Shown in pieces: positions 1 to 10,100 of a stretch of DNA of 22,151 nt (positions within the stretch are counted from its first letter, which is position 1; the number at the start of each line of letters is the position of its first letter). Where the stretch lies: NCBI GenBank assembly GCA_900554875.1, contig USJA01000004.1:1-22151 (forward strand), in the 5' to 3' direction. Origin of the DNA: an uncultured Clostridium sp. (lineage in GTDB: Bacteria > Bacillota > Clostridia > TANB77 > CAG-465). The notes beneath the pieces were generated by a model. That model was not told where the DNA came from. It worked only from the letters and a program-made list of their open reading frames with translations, and searched no databases. The translations under genes and the position numbers were made by a program.

Positions 1-45
1 ACGTTTTAAAAAATCACAGACTATTATTATATAAATTTTTATTTG

Positions 46-74
46 TTGAAAAAACAATATTAAATATGTATAAT
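46..74 (+). promoter_or_regulatory. Sigma-A-type promoter of the surface-protein operon
   Basis: TTGAAA (46-51) and a perfect TATAAT (69-74) are separated by 17 nt, which matches the housekeeping consensus. Transcription would begin near 81, giving a leader of about 40 nt before the ATG at 121. Bases 1-45 upstream are AT-rich, and I see no gene or clear hairpin there. The call rests on the sequence match only. Confidence 0.75.
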
Positions 75-120
75 TTTAAATAATAATGTCGGAAAAGGGA
101 TTTTATTGGGAGGATTTTAT

Positions 121-3100
121 ATGGAAAAGAAAATATGCATAAATGGCAAAAAAGAACTTTATTCATATGTGGGTGGAACTGTTTTAGTTGCCTTAATGAT
201 AGTTGTTATGCTGTTTGGTATTAATGTAGTAAAATTACAAGGTAAAGATGATAAACTAAGTAGTAAAATGGCACAAAACTATGATCAGGTAAAGTATAAC
301 GAAGATGCTACTCAAAGCCAAAGTGTGAGATTTGATGCGTATGTACTTAAAGATGTAGACGGAGATGGAAAAGCAGAAAAATTAAGAGGAACATGTAAAA
401 AAATAGGTGGTCAAGACACTTTATATATGGAACTTAATGTTAACGCAGTTGGTAAATTAAAAAATGCAAGTATATCTATAAATGGAAAAAACTTTTATCT
501 ATCTACAGCTCTAATTGAAGATGATGTAATATCTAAAAATTATATATCTTCTAATACTAAACAGATAGATATTAAAGAAATTTCAGAGGGAACAAATGCT
601 TTAATACAAGGTACAATAAAAAGTGGAGACTATAGTTATACTAATGATATACGAAAAGCAATACAAGATGGTAATATAAATAATTATTCTGTAAAGGATA
701 ATGAAATTACATTTACTGGTGTTTATGTTGATGAAAATGGAAATGAGCAAACTATAAGAAAATCAGTTAATTTAACTGTTGATTGGTATGGTGAGGTAGA
801 GACTGCAATTAAAGATACATATCAAAGTTATAAATTAGATTATACAAATAATACAGTTAATTTTAAAATTGAAGTTGAAGAAAAGAAACATCAATTAATG
901 TTGTCAAAATTACATGTTGAAGGTGTTATTCCACAATTAAATGGATATGATCCAATAAGTGTTGAAGTTTCAAACGGAAGCGGTAAATACGATAGCTCTA
1001 CAAAAAAATTTGTTATAGAAAAATCCAATTCTCTAATTGATGAGGGAATAGTAAGTCTTGAGATTCCAAATGAGGAACATATAAATGTTAATGTTACATA
1101 TCCACAAGAGGCATTTGTAGCCTCTGAAAAGACTAAAAAACTAATGATTGAAGTACCAGTTGAGGCATATTATGAGGGATATAATAATTCAAAAGTTACT
1201 GGGGAAAGTGTAACTAAAAGCAATGTTGAAAAGAAAAGCATTATTGCTACATATTCAGAGTACGTTCCAGATGGACAATATCAATTTGAATCACGTGCAA
1301 AAGGTATACTTAGCAAACGTAATGTAATAAATGCATATACTGATAAGCAAAATGCAATAAATGATACATATGAAGTTATATGGCAAATTGTGCGTACTAA
1401 AAATACTAATTCTGGACATTTAGAATTTGAACAAACTCAAGGGGATTCAATTGGTATATATTTTTCAAATAGTATACGTAATAAAGAGATTTATTTTGCT
1501 GGAGATATTGAGGATTTATTAGGTAAAGACGGAAAAATAAAAATATATAATGCAGATACAAACGAATTAATAAAAGAATTAGACATTGATGAGGCTAAAA
1601 AGGTATATACATATCCAAGTGAAATAAAAAGAATAAAAGTTGTTACTAGTGATGTTGTTGAGGGGAAAGACAGAAAATACGGCTCTATTCAAGTTCATAA
1701 TGTAAAAGAAATAAATAACCTTGAATTAACAAATGAAATTTCAATAGAAAACTTGTTAAAACAAGAAAAAATATATAGCTATAGCAAATCTAGTGCAGGC
1801 AATCAGTTAAATCAAATTGCTGAGATTGAATATAAATCTCCAATTTCTGAAGTTTTATTAGAAACTTCTGAAACAGATTTTTCAAGTCAAGCTATAACTA
1901 ATACTGATATAAAAATAAAGGCTCAAAATGATTTAGAAAAAAGTTGGGTTAATGGTACATTTTTAATAAAATTTCCAAGTAAGGTTACAAATGTAAATAT
2001 AAATAGTATTAGAACTAGTAATTCAAATGTTATTATTTCACAAAGTGAAAAATATGAAAAAGATGGAAATGTTTTCATTAAAATTGTAACTTCTAATAAT
2101 GAACCATTAAATTTTGACATAGATATGAATGTAAATGTCGAGTGCGATCCAATGACAATTACTACATCTGAAAAAATTGAAATATATGCATATAATCCAA
2201 ATAATGATATATATGATATAAATACTAGAGAAAAAGATATATATGATATAAATAATAATAATAGTACTTCAGATTTTGTTGGATTTGGAGAAAATACAAT
2301 AAATATAATTGCACCAAATAGTTTGCTTACTACTGAGCAAATACTTGATGAAAATGGTGAAGTAGTTGCAAAACCATCTGGAAAACTTGAAATTGATAAA
2401 GATAATTTAACTAAAAGACATACTGTAGAGGTTAAACTTTTAAATAATTACTCAGGAGATGGAATAAATAATACATTTATTGTTGGAAAAATACCTACTA
2501 AAAATAACACATATATAATCAATGGAAAAGAAGTTGGTTCAGATTTTAGTACGTATATGAAAAATGGTGGTATAAAGGTTCCTGATGAAATAAAAGATAA
2601 AGTTAAAATATATTATTCAGAAAAAGATGATGTAACAAAGGATATAAACGATAGCAATAATGAATGGGTAGAATCACCATCAGACTTTTCTAAAATAAAA
2701 TCATACATAATTGATTTAAGTGCATTAACTCTTAAAACAGGAGATACATTATCTTTCTACTATGATTTTGAGGTTTCTGGAAATGCACAATATAATCAGG
2801 TATCATATTCAACACATGCTGTATATTTTAGTCTTTTGACATCTGAAGGAAAATTATCACAAGAAATAGAAACTACAAGAGTAGGAATACTTATTGCTAA
2901 AAGACTAAATTTGAATTTGACAAAATATGAAGAATTTTCAAATGACAAGGTAAAAGATTCAGTGTACAGTATTACAGATGGGGAAAATGAGATTATTAAT
3001 ACAACTGACGAAAATGGAAGAATTAGCTTTGATAATATATTTTTAGAGAAAGAGTACACTTTAGTAGAAAAGGAAGAAAACCCAAATTATGAAAAGGATA

Positions 3101-6100
3101 CTCAGGTAATAAGATTTAATACATATTTAGAAAATAATGAGCTTAAAATAAAAGTATTAGAGGGTAATTTAAGAGGAAAATCTAGTGCACTAGAAAATGG
3201 AAAATATGTAGGAAAAATTGATTTAGATACAAGGGCAAAGTATATATTAGATATTAATAAGTTCGAGTATGCCACTGATAAAAAACTTTCAAATGTTAAA
3301 TTTGATATTATTTCTTCAGATGGAAAAATATCTGTTGCAACAAATGGAGAAGGTAGTGTAAGATTACCTAGATTAAATCAAGATAAGGTGTATACTTTAA
3401 GAGAAACTTATGCAGAAGGATATGACGATTTAGTAGATGATATTAACTTTAAAGTTATATCAGAAAATGGTGTATATCAATTACAAATTTTATCTGGAAC
3501 TATAAGGCAGGATAGTTATATTGTAAAGAAAGAGGGAAGTAGACCTACACTAACATTAAATATAGAAAATCAAAAAATAGATTCTTATACTTTTGAACTA
3601 TCAAAAGTTGATAAAAATACTGAAAAGTCAATACCTAATACAGTATTTAGTATACAAGGTAGATGGATACAAGATGGTACAACATATACAACTAATGAAA
3701 ATGGAAAAATACGTTTAAAATTGTATGAGGGTGTTGAATACACTCTAAAAGAAGAAAAAGCAGCTAGTGGATATGTTTTAAATAACGAAGAAATAAAATT
3801 TGTAGCCAATAAAGAAGACGGAAAATGGAAATTAAAAACAACAAAAGGAAACTTTAGAAGTGATGCATTTATAGAAAATGATAAAATTTCTGTTGAAATA
3901 GCAAATGAGAGTATATTTACTATAATAAAGAAAGATGAAGAAACAGGTAAACTTTTAAAGGGTGTTAAATTTGCTATAAACGAAGTTACTAAAAATGAAG
4001 ACGGAACAGAAACATTAAATGTTGCTAAAGATGTTAATGATAAAGAAGTAGGAACAAAAGAAATAATAAACGGGGTTGAGTACCAAATTCTTGAAACTGA
4101 CGAAAATGGAACAATTGGAGAACAATTAAAATCTGGATTATATAAAGTTGTAGAAATTCAGGCTCTTGAAGGATATGATATCTCTGACAGGGAAAAATAT
4201 ACATATTATTTTGGTATTGGAGACTCATCTGAAGGAAAGAGCAGTATGTCACTTGAATGGGAAAGCAGTGATATAAAAGAAAACTACATTTCTAAAACAA
4301 GTGATGGAGGATATGTAGGAGTTCATTCTGAAGTTATTACAAAATATAATAAAGACTTTAATGTTGAGTGGAAAGATGGCAATTGGAATGGTTCTTATGA
4401 TGGCCTAAAAAAGGTTGTTCAAACAAATGATGGAGGTTATCTTGCTTTATCTCCTGATTATTTAGTAAAATATACAAGCAGTGGAAGTATTGAATGGAAA
4501 CAAAAAATAAATTCAACTAACTACTATACAAAATATGGGGATTTTACTATTTCAAATGATGGAAATATTTTATTGGTAACATATGCATCAGTTGATGATT
4601 ATAATCTAGATGATTCAGTGGATTATGCTTATGGAAACCATTCTACGTTTGTAAATGTACAAAAATTAAGCATGGATGGTACAGAAATATGGAAGAAAAA
4701 TCTATATAGTGGTTATTATGACACACACAATAATGATATGGTTGTAAGAATTTATGAAGATAGTCAAAATTGTAGCTTGATATATATATCATATAGACAA
4801 CAAGATGCCCAAATGCTATATAAGTTAGATAATGATGGCAAAGAAATTTTTGGTAGAATTTTTAATGCTGGATCAAGAGGAGCAAGTTTTAATGCTTTAT
4901 TAAGAGATGTTATTGAGGTCGATGATGGGTACGTATTTGTAGGAAGTGTACGACATCCCTCAGCAGCGTATGGTGCTTATGGTGGAGAAAGTACATACGA
5001 CTGGTCTGGTGCAATTATGAAAATTAATAGAGATGGAAGAGTAGATTGGATCAAAGATAATAGTGATGATACTAATTGCTTTATTGATATTAAGAAAACA
5101 AAAGAAGGAAATTATATTCTTTCAACGAAAAGTAGTGTATTAGTATATTCAAATGATTTTGAAAAAATATCAGAATATAAATATGGTACTCAAAATAAGA
5201 ATATTCCAAACGATGTATATAATTGGCCAAACACTGAGGTATTAGGTGATAATAAAATACTTATCACTAGTGATACGGATAGTTATAATAGTACTAGGCC
5301 AACATCAACATTAAATATTACTAAAGAAGCATCAAACTATCCAGAAAGACAAGAGATTATTGTATATAATTCACTTAAAGAATATAATATTTCCACAGCT
5401 ACAGATGGACATGGAAAAATATCTGGTATGGATACTTCTGTGTTTGAAAAGGTAAAATATGGTAAAGATTCAACTAAGGATATTGTTGTTACACCTGATG
5501 AAGGATATTCAATATCTAAAATCATGGTAAATGGTGATGAAATTGAATTTACACCAAATGAAGATGGAACGGTTACTTTACCTAAATTTACAAATGTTAC
5601 ACAGAATAAAGATATCCTAGCTACATTTGTAGAAAAATCAAAGCTTGGATTAGTAGAAGTAAAATATTATATAAATAATACAACAGAAGAAATTCATCCA
5701 ACTCTTCAATTGCGTGGCGAAATTGGTACTTCATATATGACTGAAATAAAAGACAGTATCAATGGATATTCTTTAGTTACAGATAAATTGCCACAGAATG
5801 CTTATGGAACTATATCAGCTGATAAGACGGAAGTTATATATTACTATGAAAAGTTACCTGTAAAAATAACAACATATTTTTATGATATAGATACTAATCA
5901 AAAAATAGCTCAAGATAGAGTAGAGTACAAAAATGTCAATGAGGAATATAATTCATTACCTCTTGCTGTTACTCCAGATAAATACGTTTTAGCATCACAT
6001 AGTGATAACATAAAAGGAATAATTACTGGAAATGAAGAGGGAAATGAAATTAATGTATACTATTATTATAAAACTAAAGAATTCACTGTTAAGACAAAAT

Positions 6101-7146
6101 GTGAAAATGAGGGTGGAACAATAACTGGAAACGGTGAAGAATATTTAGAAAAAGTTAAATATGGTATGAATTCAAGTAAAAAAATAATAGTAATTCCTGA
6201 TCAAAATTATGAAATAGATACTATATCTATAAATGGAAATAATGTTGATTTTACATTGAATGATAATGGAACTGTTGAGCTTGGACAATTTATTAATGTT
6301 ACTGAAGATAAAGAAATCTCTGTTAAATTTAAAAAATCTTCATCAAAACTTATAGTAAGTTATGTGGAAGAAAAAACAGGTAATAAACTTATTGAAGATA
6401 AAGTAATAAATGGATTTGCTGGCGATGAATACATTGTAAACGCAACAGTAATACCACATTATAAATTAACAGATAATATGCCTGAAACGGTAAGTGGAAG
6501 ATTCGAAAAAGGACAAAATAACATAACATTTTTCTATGAGGAAGACACAGGTAGTGTAGTTGTAAGCTATGTTGAAAAGAAGACAGGAAACAAATTATTG
6601 AAAGATGATGTACTAACAGGATTTGTCGGATATGAATATATTGTAAAAGCAAAAGCAGTTGCAAATTACCAATTAACAAGTGATACACTTGATACAATAA
6701 ACGGTAATTTTGAAAGAGGACAAAAGAACATAATTTTCTACTATGAAAAGAATATTGGTAACGTAGTTATAAAATATTTAGATATAAATACAAAAGAAGA
6801 AGTAAGTAAAACTGAAATTATTACAAAAGAAGTAGGAGAAAAATATACAACAAGTAGTATTGAAATTGATGGTTATGAACTTGTAGTTGAACCAGAGAAT
6901 AAAAATGGTGTAGTGACAGAGAATGAAACAGAGGTTATATATTATTATAGCAAAGTTAAGGAACCAGAGGAACCAATTGTCCCTGATGAACCTGAAATTC
7001 CAGAAACACCTGTAATTTCTGATGAAACAAATACTCCTTCAACTGGAGATAGTATATTTAGTGTTATTATTGCTCTAATTTTGTCAATAATTGTATATGC
7101 AATTACGCAGATAAAAAGGAAAAGAGGTGAGTCTTTTGAAAAATAA
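121..7146 (+). CDS. Giant mosaic cell-surface adhesin (SpaA/Cna_B-like domains, beta-propeller-like block, MucBP and InlB-B-type repeats, variant sortase signal)
   Basis: A predicted 2341-residue cell-wall adhesin. I chose ATG 121 because GGGAGG (108-113) lies 7 nt upstream; the open frame extends further only to a TTG at 106 that overlaps this site. Residues 17-37 are one hydrophobic segment without an obvious AxA cleavage site. Residues 78-86 contain a DxDGDG calcium-loop-like motif. About 90-920 is beta-rich and unrecognised. Four SpaA/Cna_B-like domains follow near 929, 1041, 1156 and 1266, each with a Lys-rich first strand and a YTLxE or YKVVE strand typical of isopeptide-forming folds. 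Residues about 1389-1757 repeat DGGY...KY..dG.ieW units, like a PQQ/BamB-type propeller. Next come an InlB-B-type repeat (about 1756-1840), two MucBP-like repeats, a second InlB-B-type repeat (about 1987-2071) and three more MucBP-like repeats. The C-terminus has a Pro/Glu spacer, TPSTGD (2305-2310), a hydrophobic stretch and a KRKR tail. Adhesion is inferred; the ligand is unknown. Confidence 0.85.
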   Translation: MEKKICINGKKELYSYVGGTVLVALMIVVMLFGINVVKLQGKDDKLSSKMAQNYDQVKYNEDATQSQSVRFDAYVLKDVDGDGKAEKLRGTCKKIGGQDTLYMELNVNAVGKLKNASISINGKNFYLSTALIEDDVISKNYISSNTKQIDIKEISEGTNALIQGTIKSGDYSYTNDIRKAIQDGNINNYSVKDNEITFTGVYVDENGNEQTIRKSVNLTVDWYGEVETAIKDTYQSYKLDYTNNTVNFKIEVEEKKHQLMLSKLHVEGVIPQLNGYDPISVEVSNGSGKYDSSTKKFVIEKSNSLIDEGIVSLEIPNEEHINVNVTYPQEAFVASEKTKKLMIEVPVEAYYEGYNNSKVTGESVTKSNVEKKSIIATYSEYVPDGQYQFESRAKGILSKRNVINAYTDKQNAINDTYEVIWQIVRTKNTNSGHLEFEQTQGDSIGIYFSNSIRNKEIYFAGDIEDLLGKDGKIKIYNADTNELIKELDIDEAKKVYTYPSEIKRIKVVTSDVVEGKDRKYGSIQVHNVKEINNLELTNEISIENLLKQEKIYSYSKSSAGNQLNQIAEIEYKSPISEVLLETSETDFSSQAITNTDIKIKAQNDLEKSWVNGTFLIKFPSKVTNVNINSIRTSNSNVIISQSEKYEKDGNVFIKIVTSNNEPLNFDIDMNVNVECDPMTITTSEKIEIYAYNPNNDIYDINTREKDIYDINNNNSTSDFVGFGENTINIIAPNSLLTTEQILDENGEVVAKPSGKLEIDKDNLTKRHTVEVKLLNNYSGDGINNTFIVGKIPTKNNTYIINGKEVGSDFSTYMKNGGIKVPDEIKDKVKIYYSEKDDVTKDINDSNNEWVESPSDFSKIKSYIIDLSALTLKTGDTLSFYYDFEVSGNAQYNQVSYSTHAVYFSLLTSEGKLSQEIETTRVGILIAKRLNLNLTKYEEFSNDKVKDSVYSITDGENEIINTTDENGRISFDNIFLEKEYTLVEKEENPNYEKDTQVIRFNTYLENNELKIKVLEGNLRGKSSALENGKYVGKIDLDTRAKYILDINKFEYATDKKLSNVKFDIISSDGKISVATNGEGSVRLPRLNQDKVYTLRETYAEGYDDLVDDINFKVISENGVYQLQILSGTIRQDSYIVKKEGSRPTLTLNIENQKIDSYTFELSKVDKNTEKSIPNTVFSIQGRWIQDGTTYTTNENGKIRLKLYEGVEYTLKEEKAASGYVLNNEEIKFVANKEDGKWKLKTTKGNFRSDAFIENDKISVEIANESIFTIIKKDEETGKLLKGVKFAINEVTKNEDGTETLNVAKDVNDKEVGTKEIINGVEYQILETDENGTIGEQLKSGLYKVVEIQALEGYDISDREKYTYYFGIGDSSEGKSSMSLEWESSDIKENYISKTSDGGYVGVHSEVITKYNKDFNVEWKDGNWNGSYDGLKKVVQTNDGGYLALSPDYLVKYTSSGSIEWKQKINSTNYYTKYGDFTISNDGNILLVTYASVDDYNLDDSVDYAYGNHSTFVNVQKLSMDGTEIWKKNLYSGYYDTHNNDMVVRIYEDSQNCSLIYISYRQQDAQMLYKLDNDGKEIFGRIFNAGSRGASFNALLRDVIEVDDGYVFVGSVRHPSAAYGAYGGESTYDWSGAIMKINRDGRVDWIKDNSDDTNCFIDIKKTKEGNYILSTKSSVLVYSNDFEKISEYKYGTQNKNIPNDVYNWPNTEVLGDNKILITSDTDSYNSTRPTSTLNITKEASNYPERQEIIVYNSLKEYNISTATDGHGKISGMDTSVFEKVKYGKDSTKDIVVTPDEGYSISKIMVNGDEIEFTPNEDGTVTLPKFTNVTQNKDILATFVEKSKLGLVEVKYYINNTTEEIHPTLQLRGEIGTSYMTEIKDSINGYSLVTDKLPQNAYGTISADKTEVIYYYEKLPVKITTYFYDIDTNQKIAQDRVEYKNVNEEYNSLPLAVTPDKYVLASHSDNIKGIITGNEEGNEINVYYYYKTKEFTVKTKCENEGGTITGNGEEYLEKVKYGMNSSKKIIVIPDQNYEIDTISINGNNVDFTLNDNGTVELGQFINVTEDKEISVKFKKSSSKLIVSYVEEKTGNKLIEDKVINGFAGDEYIVNATVIPHYKLTDNMPETVSGRFEKGQNNITFFYEEDTGSVVVSYVEKKTGNKLLKDDVLTGFVGYEYIVKAKAVANYQLTSDTLDTINGNFERGQKNIIFYYEKNIGNVVIKYLDINTKEEVSKTEIITKEVGEKYTTSSIEIDGYELVVEPENKNGVVTENETEVIYYYSKVKEPEEPIVPDEPEIPETPVISDETNTPSTGDSIFSVIIALILSIIVYAITQIKRKRGESFEK

Positions 7147-10100
7147 AGTAGCAATACGTAAAAGATTTGTAGTTACTTTGCTATTATTGGTATTACTTGT
7201 AATGCCAATAGTAGCAGTAAAAAGTAATGTAAATGCAGATACATTTGGTGTTTTTAATTATAATATATCATATGATGGTAAGGTCTCAATTACTGGACTA
7301 AATGATACTTCAGTCACTTCAATAGATATACCAAGTGAAATAGATGGGAAACCAGTAACTGAAATAGCATATGGTGCATTTAACAATTGTAAAAATATAA
7401 AAAGTGTAAATATTCCAAATTCTGTTATAAGTATAGGCCCATCTTCATTTCAAAATTGTACAGGAATAACAGGAAGTTTAGTTATACCAGACTCTGTAAA
7501 CGCTGTATGTAGTTATGCATTTCAGGGCTGTACAGGTATTACAGAATTGAAACTGGGAAATTCTGTTAAATATGTAGATCAATATGCATTTGAGGGTTGT
7601 ACTGGAATAACAGGTACTTTGGTTATACCAGATTCTATAGGAACAATTGGTATTTCCGCATTTAAGGGCTGTAATAGTATTCTTAATTTAAAAATTGGAA
7701 CAGGAGTTGCAAGTATAGATGCTGATGCATTTAATAATTGTAGTGGACTTTCTGGAGAATTAACAATACCAGGAAATGTAAAAACTATAGGATCAAGTGC
7801 ATTTTTAAACATTGGAAAATTTACTTCAATAAAACTTGAAGAAGGTTTAGAAACAATCGGAAATTATGCATTTTTTGGAAACACAAATGTAACTGAACTT
7901 ACTATTCCTGATAGCGTTCAAACAATAGGATTTCAGGCTTTTGCATATTATTCTAATCTAAAAACATTAAATCTTGGCAACGGTGTTAAGATTATTGATG
8001 GGAAGGCTTTTCAAGATGCAACAAGTTTGAAGGAGATCGATATTCCAGAAAGTGTTCAAACGATTAATTATAATGCATTTTTGAATTGCACTTCATTATC
8101 AACAATAAATTTGCCTGATAATAATATAAATTTTGGTGGAAATGTATTTTTAAATACAGCATGGTATAATTCACAAGACGCAGGAGTTGTATACTTAGGT
8201 AAAAAATTATATCGTTATAAAGGTGCAATGCCATCCAATACTACTATTAATGTAATAGATGGAACAAATCAAATATGTGGTTATGCATTTGATAGCTTTA
8301 CAAATCTTATTTCTATTTCAGTACCAGATAGTGTTAAATGTATAGATAATTATGCATTTAATAATTGTACGGGACTTACTGATGCAGGCGTTATATCAAG
8401 TGATATAGTGGGTAGCTATGCATTTAATAATTGTACAAATTTAAAAAATATAACACTTGGCGAAGGAATAACTACAATTGAAAAAAATGCATTTTACAAT
8501 TGTACAGGGTTAACAAAATTAGAAACTCCAAGTACTATAAATAAAATATCAGATTATGCTTTTTATAATTGTAGCGGATTAACAGATGTTAAGATTTTAA
8601 GTGGTAGCTTAGGTTATAACTTATTTAATGGATGTAATAATATTAAAACTGCATACTTTGGAGAAGGAATAACAACTATGAATGGAATTAACCTTTCATC
8701 ACAAAAATTAACTGACTTAACTATATTATCAGGTAATGTACCTAGTTTTAGCGGATGTAAAAACTTAGTAAATGTTACACTTGGAAATAAAGTTACAGAA
8801 ATAGGAAGTTATGCGTTTGAGGGATGTACAGGTTTAACACAAATTGTGATACCTGATAGTGTAAAAACAATAGGAGATAGTGCCTTTAAGGGTTGCAGTT
8901 CTGTAGAAAAAATTTCAATTGGAAAAGGTGTTGAAAAAATAGGAAATTACGCATTTTATGGACTTACAAAATTTAACCCAGATATAATTATACCAGAAAA
9001 TGTAAAATCAGTAGGTTCATATGCTTATGCAAATTGTAAAAGTGTTACAAGTCTAATAATAAATGCAAATGATGTATCCTTTGGTGAAAATTGTTTTTCT
9101 GGATGTGAAAATCTTGAAAAGTTAATTGTAAATGGTAGTGTAAGAAGTGTAGGACTAGGTTCATTTAATAATACTAAAATTGATGATGCTACTGAAATAG
9201 GGTATTACTATAAAAATAAAAAAGTTAAAACAGCTATAATAAAAGAAGGAGTAGAGAGTATTTCGTATAATACATTTTTAGGATGTGAAAATCTAAAAAC
9301 ATTGTATATTGAATCATCTGTGCTATCAAGTTTGGGGGATTCATATTACATACTTTTCTATGGATGTAATAACTTGGAAAAGGTGGTAATTACAGATGAT
9401 AATCCAAATTTCACAGTTGTAGATGACATTATATATAGTAAGGATATGACACGACTTATAAGGTGCCTACCAGCCAAAAAAGGTAAAGTAAATATACCAA
9501 GTTCAGTAACAAAAATTGAATCTCGTGCGTTCTATGGATGCAAATATCTTGAAGGAGAACTTGTTATTCCTGATAGTGTTAAGGAGTTAGGAAGTTATGC
9601 TTTTTCTGATTGTTTAAGTGAAATACCTTTAAAAATTGGAAGTGGTATAAAAACAATAGGTAATTCTGCGTTTGAAAATTCAAAATTTACTGGAAAATTA
9701 ATAATTCCTAATAATGTAACAGGAATCTCGCAAAGAGCATTCTTTAATTGCTATAACTTTACAGGAGAATTGATTTTAAGTGAAAATCTTAGTTATATTG
9801 ATAGTGAAGCCTTTGAGGGATGTAGCTCAATTAGTGGAACTTTAAAATTTCCAGATAAAATATATAGGATTGCAGAATCAGCTTTTGCATTATGTGAAGG
9901 AATAGAGAAAATAGACGTTGGGGATGGAATTAATTGTAGTAGACTTGCATTTGCACATTGTATAAATCTAAAAAGTATTGTTGGGAAGAATATTGAAACA
10001 TCAAATATGGATGGAATCTTTATGGGATGTTATTCGCTTAAGAGCTTAGATTTAGAATCATTTGGATATAAATATTCAGTTAGTGGGGGCTCGTCTTTCT

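Noticed and set aside
106..120. TTG 106 as the start of the adhesin
   Set aside because: The ribosome binding site GGGAGG (108-113) would lie inside the coding sequence; it is correctly spaced for ATG 121.
6389..6697. Minus-strand open frame of 102 codons opposite the MucBP repeats
   Set aside because: Its repetitive Leu/His/Gln-rich translation mirrors the repeats on the plus strand; no start signals were seen.
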